A stretch of DNA of 64,000 nt from Brevundimonas viscosa. GTDB taxonomy: Bacteria; Pseudomonadota; Alphaproteobacteria; Caulobacterales; Caulobacteraceae. The stretch spans positions 744,001-808,000 of the forward strand of contig NZ_FOZV01000001.1 of the NCBI RefSeq assembly GCF_900116065.1, given 5' to 3'. Under the pieces are notes generated by a model, which saw only the letters and a program-made list of their open reading frames with translations, was not told where the DNA came from and searched no databases. Both the position numbers and the translations under genes were made by a program. This document shows, piece by piece, positions 44,633 through 53,341 of this stretch (the first letter of the stretch is position 1; each line of letters begins with the position of its first letter).

Positions 44633-47488
44633 TCAGGCGAGAAATTCGCCGACCATCTCCACCGCCTCGGCCAGTCCCATGCGCTGAACCTCGGTCCCGG
44701 GCGGCAGACTGGCGAACAGGCGGGTGGGGGTGGCCGCGTCGAGCATGACGAACACCCCCTTGTCGTCGGCGCGACGGATCAGCCGGCCGAAAGCCTGGGC
44801 CATGCGGGCGCGGGCCAGGGCGTCGTCCCAGGCCCGCGCCTGGGGCCCGCCGCCGAAGCGCTCGCGCCGCGCCTTGTGCAGCAGGTCCGGCCGCGGCCAC
44901 GGCGCCCGGTCGAAGGCGAGGATGCGCAGCGACCGCCCCGGCACATCGACCCCGTCGCGCACCGCATCGGTGCCCAGCAGGCAGCTGTCCTGCTCGGCCC
45001 GGAACACATCGACCAGCGCCCCGACCTCCAGCGGATCGACATGCTGGGCGTAGAGCGGGATGCCCGACTTCGCCAGGTCCGGTCCCAGCCGTTCGTAGAC
45101 CGCCTTCAGTCGCCGGATGGCGGTGAACAGGCCCAAGCCCCCGCCGCCGGCGGCTAGGAACAGCTCGCGCATCGCCGCCGCGGTCTGCCGCGGGTCGTCC
45201 TTGATCAGGTCGTTGACCACGATGACGCGACTGTTGGCGGCGTAGTCGAAGGGGCTCTCGACCTTCAGGGTCCGCGCCGGCTCGATCAGCCGGGCGGCTC
45301 CGGTGCGCAGGCGGGCGAGGTCGAAGGGATCGTCCGACAGCGGGTCGGACAGGGTCGCCGAGGTGACCAGCACGCCATGGGCCGGCATCACCACCGCCGC
45401 CTCCAGCGGCACGGTGGGGTCGATCCAGTGCCGGCGCAGGGCCACGTCCATGATCCGCCCGAAGGCGGCCTCGGCCGACAGCCAGTCGACGAAGTCGGGG
45501 TCCGGTTCGTCGCCGCCGGCGTCCAGCGCCGCCAGCATGGAGCGCCAGCCCGGCAGGGTCATGCGCGCCCGCCGGTCGAGGCCGCGCAGGGCGCCCTCGA
45601 TCCGCGCCCGGGCCGAACCGTCCAGCTCGCCGGCCTCGTCGTCGAGGATGTCCTCGAGATAGCGGGACAGGGCCAGCAGCGGCGCCTCGATCGCGGCCAG
45701 CGCCTGGGCCGCCTCGCGCGCCGCCTCCCGCACCGGGTCGGTGGCCGGACGCAGGGCGCACTCCATGCCGAACTCCACGCCGCCGCCCGAGGCGTTCTCG
45801 CTGGTGCGCGCGCGCAACTGCTCGAGCGCGGCCAGCAGGAAGCGCTCGACCGGCCCGACCGGATTGACCTCGCCCGAGGCCGGCGCGATGCGGCCCGAGA
45901 CGCCCTCGCCCGGCAACTGGGCGGCGGCGCGGACGGCGTCCTGCAGCGCCTTCGAGGCCGCCTCGTTGTCGGCGCACAGGTCTCCGAGCCGGTGCTCCAG
46001 CCCCCGGCCGCGCCGGGCGCGCCCCTCAGGTCCGCGGATCCAGCGGCGCAGTTCGGCCGCCTCCTGTCCCGAGAGGCAGGCGGAAAAGGCGCTGTCGGCC
46101 GCGTCGAACAGGTGGTGGCCCTCGTCGAAGACGATGCGCTTCAGCGCCGCCGTCTCGCCGTCCTGCTTGAGCCCTCGCGCCGAACGGGCGCCGTCGAAGG
46201 CGGCCTGCGTCATGACCAGCGCATGGTTGGCGACCACCAGGTCGGCGCGGCGACTGGCGCGGATAGTCTTCTCGACGAAACAGGTGCGGTAGTGCGGGCA
46301 GGCGGCGTGGACGCACTCGCCACGACGGTCGACCAGGTTGGCCGGACTGGCCTGCTGCGACGGCGGAGTGGCGAACAGGCCGGGCAGCCAGCCGGGATAG
46401 TCGCCGCCGGTCATGTCGCCGTCGCGGCTGTGCAGGGCCCAGCGGCTGGCCAGCCCCATGCCGACGAGGTCGCCGTTGCCCAGCTGCGCCGCCTGCACCA
46501 TCTCCTGCAGGTTCAGCAGGCACAGATAGTTCTCGCGCCCCTTGCGGACCACGGCCTTCCGCTTGCGCTCCTTCGGGTCGGGCCACAGGCTGGCGATCTC
46601 GCGGTCGATCTGGCGCTGCAGGGCGCGGGTGTAGGTCGACACCCAGGCGGCGCCCTGGTTGCGTTCGGCCCACAGGCTGGCGGGGGCGAGGTAGCCGAGG
46701 GTCTTGCCGGTGCCGGTGCCCGCCTCGGCCAGCAGCATGCGCGGCCGGCCCTCCTCATTGCGAGGCGAGAAGGCGAAGGCGGCCTCGGCGGCGTAGTCGC
46801 TCTGGGTCGGGCGGGTCTCGTCGAGGCCGGAGGCCTGCAGCAGCTTCTCCAGCCGGATGCGGGCGCTCTCGGAGTCGACGGGGGCCGAGCCGGCCTCGCC
46901 GCGCGGCGCCTCGTCCTCCCATTCCGGCAGGCGGGCCCAGGCGTCCAGTCCGCTGCCGCGATGGCGGCGCTCGCGCACCGGCTGGTGCTGCAGGGCGCCG
47001 AGCACGCGCCAGCCCCAGCTCCATCCGGCCCGGCCCAGCGTCTCGGCGAGCATCACGGCGTCCTCGCGGTTGGGATAGTCCGGCGCCGCCAGTTCCGTCA
47101 GCAGCCGCGCAGCCGCCGCGCGCAAGGCCTCGGCCTGGGCCTCGGCGCCCTTGGGTTCGGCCATGCCCATCGCCAGCGCCAGCCCCGCCGCCGAGGGGGC
47201 GCAGAAGCGCGCCGGCCGCGCGAAGGCGAACAGCTCCAGCACGTCCAGCAGTTCCGGCGAGCGGGGCGGCGGCGCGAGACCCAGCCGCCGGGCGGTCAGG
47301 CTGGCGTGGGCGACCATCACGTCCCCGCCGGTGAACAACCCCTCCGCCGCGCCGCGCCCGATCTTCCGGGCGCCATCGCCGTCGGCGACCGCGCCCGCGC
47401 CCGGCGGCACGGCCAGCGCCGGCGGCAGGGCCAGCCACGGTTCGGCGCCGGTCAGGACGGCGGCGGCGGTGAGGGAGTCGACGGACAC
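44633..47488 (-). CDS. DinG/XPD-like ATP-dependent DNA helicase with Fe-S cysteines
   Basis: 951 residues. A 200-residue N-terminal extension lacks recognisable motifs. Walker A is AEAGTGTGKTLGYL (about 252-265) and Walker B FDEGHHLFDAAD. Cysteines in NYLCLLN and GECVHAACPHYRTC (about 320 and 390-403) match the four-Cys Fe-S cluster of XPD/DinG helicases. Motif III VTSATLSDPLS, and the C-terminal LLGTDAVRDGVDVPG with QAFGRLIRR. Acts 5'-3' on damaged or structured DNA. Divergent from the Lhr-like helicase gene by 58 bp. Confidence 0.92.
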   Translation of the reverse strand: MSVDSLTAAAVLTGAEPWLALPPALAVPPGAGAVADGDGARKIGRGAAEGLFTGGDVMVAHASLTARRLGLAPPPRSPELLDVLELFAFARPARFCAPSAAGLALAMGMAEPKGAEAQAEALRAAAARLLTELAAPDYPNREDAVMLAETLGRAGWSWGWRVLGALQHQPVRERRHRGSGLDAWARLPEWEDEAPRGEAGSAPVDSESARIRLEKLLQASGLDETRPTQSDYAAEAAFAFSPRNEEGRPRMLLAEAGTGTGKTLGYLAPASLWAERNQGAAWVSTYTRALQRQIDREIASLWPDPKERKRKAVVRKGRENYLCLLNLQEMVQAAQLGNGDLVGMGLASRWALHSRDGDMTGGDYPGWLPGLFATPPSQQASPANLVDRRGECVHAACPHYRTCFVEKTIRASRRADLVVANHALVMTQAAFDGARSARGLKQDGETAALKRIVFDEGHHLFDAADSAFSACLSGQEAAELRRWIRGPEGRARRGRGLEHRLGDLCADNEAASKALQDAVRAAAQLPGEGVSGRIAPASGEVNPVGPVERFLLAALEQLRARTSENASGGGVEFGMECALRPATDPVREAAREAAQALAAIEAPLLALSRYLEDILDDEAGELDGSARARIEGALRGLDRRARMTLPGWRSMLAALDAGGDEPDPDFVDWLSAEAAFGRIMDVALRRHWIDPTVPLEAAVVMPAHGVLVTSATLSDPLSDDPFDLARLRTGAARLIEPARTLKVESPFDYAANSRVIVVNDLIKDDPRQTAAAMRELFLAAGGGGLGLFTAIRRLKAVYERLGPDLAKSGIPLYAQHVDPLEVGALVDVFRAEQDSCLLGTDAVRDGVDVPGRSLRILAFDRAPWPRPDLLHKARRERFGGGPQARAWDDALARARMAQAFGRLIRRADDKGVFVMLDAATPTRLFASLPPGTEVQRMGLAEAVEMVGEFLA

Positions 47489-47546
47489 GGTCGACAGATA
47501 ACCGCTTCGCGGGTGAAACGGAACGGGAACATGCTATAGGCGATGC

Positions 47547-50180
47547 GTGACGCCCGCCGCCGCCCCCGCAACGCTTCCGCCCCCGGCCCTTCCGCCCCTG
47601 TTCGCCGACTGGTTCGCGCGGCGCGGCTGGGCGCCCCGCCGGCACCAGCTGGAGATGATCGCCGCCGCCGAGGCCGGATCGCACGCCCTGCTCGTCGCGC
47701 CGACCGGCGGCGGCAAGACGCTGGCGGGATTTCTGCCGTCGCTGATCGAGCTGGCCGAGCGAGGCCCCAAGCCGGAGACGGGGCCGGGGTCGGGGGTGCA
47801 CACCCTCTACCTGTCGCCGCTCAAGGCCCTGACCACCGACGTCGAGCGCAACCTGATGACCCCGATCCGCGAGATCGGGCTGAACATCCACGTCGAGAGC
47901 CGCACCGGCGACACCAAGCAGTCGAAGCGCCAGCGCCAGCGCGAGTTTCCGCCGGACATCCTGCTGACCACGCCAGAGCAGCTGGCGCTGTTCTGCGCCT
48001 GGGAAGGGGCGGCGGCGTATTTCGCCGACCTGAAGTGCGTCGTGCTGGACGAGGTCCACGCCATCTGGAGCGGCAAGCGGGGTGATCTGTTGTCGCTCGG
48101 GCTGGGCCGGCTGCAGGCCTTCTCGCCGGGGATGCGCCGGGTGGCGCTGAGCGCGACGGTGGACGACCCGGGGATGATCGCGGAGTGGCTGCGGCCGGGG
48201 CCTATTCCTCCCCCGCGGGGGGAGGGGGACCGCGAAGCGGTGGAGGGGGCCGGTCCGAGGCTCCCCCCTCACCATGCTTCGCATGGTCCCCTCCCCCCTG
48301 CGGGGGGAGAACGGGTTCGGGTCGTCCTTGGCGACCCCGGCGCGCCCGCCGTCGTCGATGTGCTGGTCTCCGAAGGCAAGGTGCCGTGGGCGGGCCATAC
48401 CGGTCTGCACGCCCTGCCGGAGGTCTATGAGATCATCCGTCGCGCCGGCATGGCGCTGATCTTCGTCAACACCCGCTGGCAGGCCGAGTTCGTGTTCCAG
48501 TCGCTGTGGGCGATGAACGAGGACGACCTGCCCATCGGCCTGCACCATGGCTCGCTCGCCGCCGAGCAGCGGCGCAAGGTCGAGGCGGCGATGGCGCGCG
48601 GCGACCTCAGGGCCGTGGTCTGCACCTCGACGCTGGACCTCGGCATCGACTGGGGCGACGTCGACCTGGTGATCCAGCTGGCCGCGCCGCGCGGGGCCAG
48701 CCGGCTGGTGCAGCGCATCGGCCGCGCCAACCATCGGCTGGACGAGCCCAGCCGCGCCCTGATGGTCCCGGCCAGCCGTTTCGAGATGCTGGAATGCCAG
48801 GCGGCGCGGGAGGCGGTGGCCGAAAACGCCTTCGACTGGGAGCCGATCCACATCGGCACCCTCGACACCCTGGCCCAGCACGTCATGGGCGTGGCCTGCG
48901 CCGGGCCGTTCCGGCTCGATGATCTGTACACGGAGGTTTGCGGCTGCGGTCCCTATCGCAGCCTCTCATGGGAGAGTTTCGAGGAGGTGGTCGACCTGGT
49001 CGCCACCGGCGGCTATGCGCTCCGCACCTACGACCGCTTCGCCCGCATCGTCCGGGACCGCGAGGGCCGCTGGAAGGTGCGCAACGCCCAGATCGCCCAG
49101 CGCCACCGCATGAACGTGGGGGCCATCGTCTCGGCCGCCACCCTCAACGTCCGCGTCGCCTCGCGCCGGGGCCAGAGACTGACCGGCGGGCGCAAGATCG
49201 GCGAGGTCGAGGAGAGCTATTTCGAGCCGCTGACGCCCGGCGACACCTTCGTCTACGCCGGCCAGGTCTGGGCCTTCCAGGGCATCGCCGGCATGGACGC
49301 CTTGGTCATGCCAGCCCACGACAGCGACCCGAAGATTCCGTCATGGGGCGGCTCGAAATTCCCCATCTCCGTCTCCCTCGCCGGGCGGGTGCGGCGGATG
49401 ATCGAGGATCGCGACCACTGGCGCGTCCTCCCGCCCGACGTACAGGAATGGCTGGAGCTGCAGGAGGCGCGCTCGGCCATCCCGCAGGCCGGCGACATGC
49501 TGGTCGAGACCTTCCCGCGCGGCGACCGCCATTTCCTCGTCGCCTACCCATTCGAGGGCTCCATCGCCCACACGACGCTCGCCATGCTGCTGACCCGCCG
49601 GCTGGACCGGCTGGGCGTCGGCCCGCTGGGCTTCGTCTGCACCGACTATTCGCTGGCCATCTGGTCGATCCGGCCGATGCACGGGCTGGACCTCGACGCC
49701 CTGTTCGAGCCCGACCTGCTCGGCGACGACCTCGAGGCCTGGCTGGAAGAGAGCTTCATGATGAAGCGTTCGTTCCGCAATTGCGCCCTCATCTCGGGCT
49801 TGATCGAGCGCCGCCAGCCGGGGGCCGAGAAGACCGGCCGGCAGGTGACCTTCTCGACCGACCTGATCTACGACGTGCTCCGCCGCCACCAGCCCGACCA
49901 CCTGCTGCTCCGCACCGCCCGCGCCGACGCCGCCTCGGGCCTGCTCGACGTCGCCCGGCTGGGCCAGCTGCTGACCCGCATCCGGGGCCATGTGCGGCAC
50001 GCGCGGCTGGACAAGCCCTCGCCGTTCAGCGTGCCGGTGCTGGTCCAGATCGGCCGCGAGCGCGTCGGCGGCGAGGCGGCCGAGATGATCCTCGCCGCCC
50101 ACGCCGAGGACTTCGCACTGGAGACGCTCGTCGCCGAGGTCATGGCCGACGCCCCGCCGGAACTGGAGGGCGCGCGATGA
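47547..50180 (+). CDS. Ligase-associated DNA damage response DEXH-box helicase (Lhr-like)
   Basis: 877 residues. Walker A APTGGGKT (51-58), DEVH box (about 168-171), motif III ALSATVDDP, motif VI VQRIGRANHR, and the Lhr C-terminal WH/domain-4 region. In bacteria carrying it, this helicase clusters with an ATP-dependent ligase, an exonuclease and the nuclease PdeM. Here only pdeM adjoins. GTG start at 47547. A RIME-like palindrome inserted in frame adds about 36 residues (219-255) just after the DEXH domain motif AEWLRP, before VRVVLGDPGAPA. Its TGA overlaps an ATG at 50177. Confidence 0.93.
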   Translation: MTPAAAPATLPPPALPPLFADWFARRGWAPRRHQLEMIAAAEAGSHALLVAPTGGGKTLAGFLPSLIELAERGPKPETGPGSGVHTLYLSPLKALTTDVERNLMTPIREIGLNIHVESRTGDTKQSKRQRQREFPPDILLTTPEQLALFCAWEGAAAYFADLKCVVLDEVHAIWSGKRGDLLSLGLGRLQAFSPGMRRVALSATVDDPGMIAEWLRPGPIPPPRGEGDREAVEGAGPRLPPHHASHGPLPPAGGERVRVVLGDPGAPAVVDVLVSEGKVPWAGHTGLHALPEVYEIIRRAGMALIFVNTRWQAEFVFQSLWAMNEDDLPIGLHHGSLAAEQRRKVEAAMARGDLRAVVCTSTLDLGIDWGDVDLVIQLAAPRGASRLVQRIGRANHRLDEPSRALMVPASRFEMLECQAAREAVAENAFDWEPIHIGTLDTLAQHVMGVACAGPFRLDDLYTEVCGCGPYRSLSWESFEEVVDLVATGGYALRTYDRFARIVRDREGRWKVRNAQIAQRHRMNVGAIVSAATLNVRVASRRGQRLTGGRKIGEVEESYFEPLTPGDTFVYAGQVWAFQGIAGMDALVMPAHDSDPKIPSWGGSKFPISVSLAGRVRRMIEDRDHWRVLPPDVQEWLELQEARSAIPQAGDMLVETFPRGDRHFLVAYPFEGSIAHTTLAMLLTRRLDRLGVGPLGFVCTDYSLAIWSIRPMHGLDLDALFEPDLLGDDLEAWLEESFMMKRSFRNCALISGLIERRQPGAEKTGRQVTFSTDLIYDVLRRHQPDHLLLRTARADAASGLLDVARLGQLLTRIRGHVRHARLDKPSPFSVPVLVQIGRERVGGEAAEMILAAHAEDFALETLVAEVMADAPPELEGAR
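48204..48312. repeat. RIME-like palindromic element inside the helicase gene (in-frame insertion)
   Basis: Hairpin TTCCTCCCCCGCGGGGGGAG at 48205 and its partner CCCTCCCCCCTGCGGGGGGAG near 48289-48309 form the ends; ACCGCGAAGCGGT and CCATGCTTCGCATGG are inner hairpins. The length keeps the reading frame open and no stop arises. The encoded insert (PPPRGEGDREAVEGAG, LPPHHASHGPLPPAGG) is Pro/Gly-rich and absent from the expected family layout between the two helicase blocks. Confidence 0.75.
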
Positions 50181-50353
50181 GCCTGTTTTCACCTCTCCTT
50201 CCCCCCTCGCGGGGGAAGGTGGCTCGCGGAGCGAGACGGATGGGGGGGCTGCCGGCCTCACGCCCGCCGTTAGCCAGCCCGCGGGCTGAACCATACCCCC
50301 CATCCGACCGGCTCCGCCGGCCACCTTCCCCCGCAAGGGGGGAAGGATCATGA
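50177..50353 (+). other. 58-codon frame created by a palindromic element, linking helicase and pdeM by ATGA overlaps
   Basis: ATG at 50177 overlaps the helicase stop (ATGA), and its own TGA at 50351 overlaps the pdeM ATG at 50350 (ATGA). The peptide (MSLFSPLLPPSRGKVARGAR, then GGLPASRPPLASPRAEPYPP and onward) is a translation of the RIME-like element and not a recognisable protein. The simplest reading is that helicase and pdeM were once joined by one ATGA and the element entered at or beside it. Confidence 0.5.
50198..50345. repeat. RIME-like palindromic element, copy 3, between helicase and pdeM
   Basis: Terminal inverted repeats of 26 bp (50198-50223 and 50320-50345) match at 25 of 26 positions; each contains the hairpin CTTCCCCCCTCGCGGGGGAAG. 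The body has CGCGGAGCGAGACGGATGGG on the left and CCCCATCCGACCGG on the right. Clearly related to the copy at 32779. Confidence 0.85.
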
Positions 50354-51081
50354 ACGCGCAGCTGCGCGAGGCGCTGGCCCCGGTCAGGCGCGGCTGCGGC
50401 GGGCTTAAGGTGCGGGTCAACGGCGAGGCCTGCGTGCTGCGCTGCTCGGGCGCCCTGTGGGTTGAGGCCGAACGGACCCTGATCGCCTCGGACCTGCACC
50501 TCGAGAAGGGCTCCGCCTTCGCCGTCCGCGGCCAGATGCTGCCGCCCTACGACAGCCCCGCGACGATCGCCAAGCTCGAGGCGGAGATCGAGGCGCTGGA
50601 CCCCGCCCGCGTCGTCCTCCTCGGCGACAGCTTCCACGACTCCAAGGCCGTCGACCGCCTCAACGACGCCGACCGCACCCGCCTCGACCGCCTCGCCGCC
50701 GGCCGCGACTGGATCTGGCTGGAGGGCAACCACGACCTCAAGGCGCTGGCGGGCGCGCTCGACCTGCTCACCGGCCGTGTGGTCACCACCCTGCAGCTCG
50801 GCGCCCTGCGCCTCATCCACGAACCGCAGCCCGGCGACCGGCCCGGAGAGGTCGCCGGCCACCTTCACCCCGCCGCCCGCGTCGTGGCCTGGGGCCGCGG
50901 CGTGCGCCGCCCCTGCTTCGTCACCGACGGCCGCCGCCTGCTGATGCCCGCCTTCGGCGCCTTCACCGGCGGCCTCGACGTCCGCGATCCCGCCGTGGCC
51001 GGCCTGTTCGAGACCCCGCCCATGGCCGCGGCGCTGGGCCGGGACAGGGTGCACGCGCTGGCGTGGGAGGCGTTGCGGTAG
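50350..51081 (+). CDS. pdeM: Ligase-associated DNA damage response endonuclease PdeM
   Basis: Calcineurin-like metallophosphoesterase, 243 residues. Metal-binding motifs in order: IASDLHLEKG (Asp, His), LLGDSFHDSK (Gly-Asp), LEGNHDLKAL (Asn-His-Asp), GHLHPAARV (His). The partner gene is the helicase upstream, as in the known ligase/exonuclease/helicase/PdeM repair cluster; ligase and exonuclease are missing here. The start ATG was likely restored after element insertion. Confidence 0.93.
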   Translation: MNAQLREALAPVRRGCGGLKVRVNGEACVLRCSGALWVEAERTLIASDLHLEKGSAFAVRGQMLPPYDSPATIAKLEAEIEALDPARVVLLGDSFHDSKAVDRLNDADRTRLDRLAAGRDWIWLEGNHDLKALAGALDLLTGRVVTTLQLGALRLIHEPQPGDRPGEVAGHLHPAARVVAWGRGVRRPCFVTDGRRLLMPAFGAFTGGLDVRDPAVAGLFETPPMAAALGRDRVHALAWEALR

Positions 51082-51810
51082 TCAGGACAGATGGGTCAGG
51101 TCGGGGGCGGGCAGCAGCGCCGCCGACGCCCCCTCGATCTTCCCCTCCAGCTGGCTCATGAACTCCGGCCGTTTCAGTCCCGCCGGGACCGGCGCGAGGA
51201 ACTCGAACGCCACCGTCCCCGGGTAACGCCGGAACCCGTGGGCCGGCCAGTGCACGCCGGAGTTGGTGGCCACCGGCCAGCACGGGCCGTCGAGATCCCG
51301 GTAGATGGCGGCGACGCCGGGCTTGTAGTCGGGGACGGCGCCCGGTTCGGTGCGGGTCCCTTCCGGGAAGATCACCACCTGGCGGCCCTGCTGCACCCGC
51401 TCGCGGGCGGTGCGGACCATGTCCTTGAGCGCCTTCGAGCCGGCCGAGCGGTCGACCGGGATCATCCTGGTCTTCCAGGCGAACCAGCCGAAGAAGGGCA
51501 GGACCATCAGCTCCTTCTTCATCACCATGCAGGGGTCGTCGAGGACGACGAAGGGGATGATGACGTCGAGCATGCCCTGATGCTTGGCGGCCACCAGGGC
51601 GGGGCCGGCGGGCCGGTGCTCGAGGCCGCGGAACTCGACCCGGACGCCGCAGATCCAGCGCAGGCCGAACAGCACGAACTTCGCCCACCAGCGGATCACC
51701 GTCATCGCCGCCCGGTGCGGCATCAGCAGGGCCGGCGACAGGCCGACCGCGAAGATGGCCATCGACAGGTAGAGCCAGGTCGTGAAGACCAGCGAACGCA
51801 CGGTGGTCAC
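51082..51810 (-). CDS. plsC: 1-acyl-sn-glycerol-3-phosphate acyltransferase
   Basis: Second acylation in phosphatidic-acid synthesis at the inner membrane. 242 residues. N-terminal hydrophobic segment (about 10-30), catalytic HQGMLD at 77-82 (H-X4-D) and FPEGTR at 148-153. Ends directly against the pdeM stop (convergent). It follows ydcF on the minus strand after 1 bp. Confidence 0.93.
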   Translation of the reverse strand: MTTVRSLVFTTWLYLSMAIFAVGLSPALLMPHRAAMTVIRWWAKFVLFGLRWICGVRVEFRGLEHRPAGPALVAAKHQGMLDVIIPFVVLDDPCMVMKKELMVLPFFGWFAWKTRMIPVDRSAGSKALKDMVRTARERVQQGRQVVIFPEGTRTEPGAVPDYKPGVAAIYRDLDGPCWPVATNSGVHWPAHGFRRYPGTVAFEFLAPVPAGLKRPEFMSQLEGKIEGASAALLPAPDLTHLS

Positions 51811-51811
51811 G

Positions 51812-52450
51812 TCAGGCGGCCTTCTCTTCCGGCGCGGTTTCGACCGGGGCGTCCCCGGTCGGCGCCTCGCCGGACACCCGGCCGAAGGCGGCGCGGCCGA
51901 GAGCGGCGAGGTACTTCATGTACTCCAGCGTCATCCGCCGGGCGGTCACCGCCGCCCGCCACCAGCGCGAATTGTCCAGCGACGGCGTCTCCACCGCGTA
52001 GGGGGTCAGTTCGACCCCCGGCGCCGCGGCGCGGATCTCGGTCAGGGCGCGCGGCATGTGGTAGTCGGAGGTGACCACGATCAGACTGTCGTAGTTCTTG
52101 GCCTCGGCCCAGGCGGCGATCTCCTGGGCGTTGCCGATGGTGTCCTCGGCCTCGAAACCGAGGTCGACGCAGCAGTTGAACAGCTTGTTCGAACCGGGAG
52201 TCAGCGCGCGCAGCTCCTGGCGGCGCACCTCGCGGTTGACGCCCGAGATCAGCACCCGGTCGCCCTTGTCCTGTTCGAGCAGGCGGATGGCGGCGTTGAC
52301 GCGTTCGGCCGACGGGCCGGTCAGGGCCACGATGGCGTCGGCGCGCGCCGGCGCCTCGGCGGGCGTGTAGCCACGCACCCGCTCGGCGAAGGCGAACAGG
52401 CCGATCAGCCAGATCAGCGCCAGAATGGCGATGAAGGTTAGGAACTTCAT
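51812..52450 (-). CDS. YdcF family (DUF218) membrane-anchored protein
   Basis: 212 residues. N-terminal helix (3-23), then the DUF218 domain: ADAIVALTGPSAERVNAAIRLLEQ, RVLISGVNRE, GNAQEIAAWAEAKNYDSLIVVTSDYHMPRALTEI. Possibly envelope-related (SanA/ElyC-like). Ala/Glu/Pro tail. Ten base pairs after ftsX. Confidence 0.9.
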   Translation of the reverse strand: MKFLTFIAILALIWLIGLFAFAERVRGYTPAEAPARADAIVALTGPSAERVNAAIRLLEQDKGDRVLISGVNREVRRQELRALTPGSNKLFNCCVDLGFEAEDTIGNAQEIAAWAEAKNYDSLIVVTSDYHMPRALTEIRAAAPGVELTPYAVETPSLDNSRWWRAAVTARRMTLEYMKYLAALGRAAFGRVSGEAPTGDAPVETAPEEKAA

Positions 52451-52459
52451 GCCTTTAAC

Positions 52460-53341
52460 CTAGTCGTGCCCCCGCAGCCGCGCCAGCGCCGTCAACCGCG
52501 CCGCGAGCAACGCCACCGTAGCGGCGAGCGCCGGACATGACGAGAGGATCAGCACGTCGCTCCACACGACCGGCAGGGCGGGCGTGATCCCGTCGCTGCC
52601 GCCGAGGAAGCGAAGCAGGGACAGGGCCGCCATGGCCGCGAGCGCGCCGGCGGCTCCGGCCCCGGCGGCCAGCAGCCCGTAGCGACGCTGGTAGAGGCCG
52701 GCGATCCGGATGTCGGAAGCCCCGTTCAGGCTGAGGATGGAGATCACGCCCGCCTGGGCCGCCATGCCGGCGCGGGTGGCGTAGACCACCGCCGCCGCGG
52801 CCGCTCCCGCCGTCAACAGGAAGGCCGCGCCGGCGAGGACGGTGATCAGGCCGGCCGAGCGCTCGACCTCGGCGCGCCACAGGCTGTGGTCGTCGACGGT
52901 GGCGTCGACGCCCGCTTCCGCCAGCGCCCGGCTGAGGCTGACGGCGCTGGCCGGCTGGTCGCGATCCAGCCGCACCACGACGAGGTAGGGCAGGGGCAGG
53001 TCCGGCAGCACCGCCTCGCCCAGCCAGGGGCGCAGCAGAGCCTCGGCCGCCTCGCGATCCAGCGCCTCCGCTTCGTCGACGCCGGTTACGCCGGCGAGGG
53101 TCTCGGCCGCGCGCGCCGCCGCGGTGGCGCCGCTTTCGCCGACCCGGGGGCGGACCTGGACGGTGGCTTCCGCGCCGAGGCTGCGCGCCCAGCCGTGGGC
53201 AGCGCGGTCGGCCGCCAGCGCCCCCGCCGCCGCCAGGCAGGCGAGGAAGCAGAGCGCGGCGATCACCGCCGCGAGCCAAGGCTCGCCGCCGGCCTCGCGC
53301 GGCAGGATCGGCGCGCGGCGTCCGGACAGCCGCCCGATCAT
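52460..53341 (-). CDS. ftsX: Cell-division ABC transporter permease FtsX
   Basis: 293 residues, four transmembrane helices (about 22-45, 165-190, 215-240 and 260-282) around a periplasmic domain (50-160). With FtsE it couples division to peptidoglycan hydrolases. ATGA overlap with ftsE, the usual order. Sequence is more divergent than ftsE, as typical. Confidence 0.9.
   Translation of the reverse strand: MIGRLSGRRAPILPREAGGEPWLAAVIAALCFLACLAAAGALAADRAAHGWARSLGAEATVQVRPRVGESGATAAARAAETLAGVTGVDEAEALDREAAEALLRPWLGEAVLPDLPLPYLVVVRLDRDQPASAVSLSRALAEAGVDATVDDHSLWRAEVERSAGLITVLAGAAFLLTAGAAAAAVVYATRAGMAAQAGVISILSLNGASDIRIAGLYQRRYGLLAAGAGAAGALAAMAALSLLRFLGGSDGITPALPVVWSDVLILSSCPALAATVALLAARLTALARLRGHD

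Noticed and set aside
45377..47539. 720-codon plus-strand frame opposite the DinG-like helicase
   Set aside because: Antisense shadow; the helicase has all motifs on the other strand.
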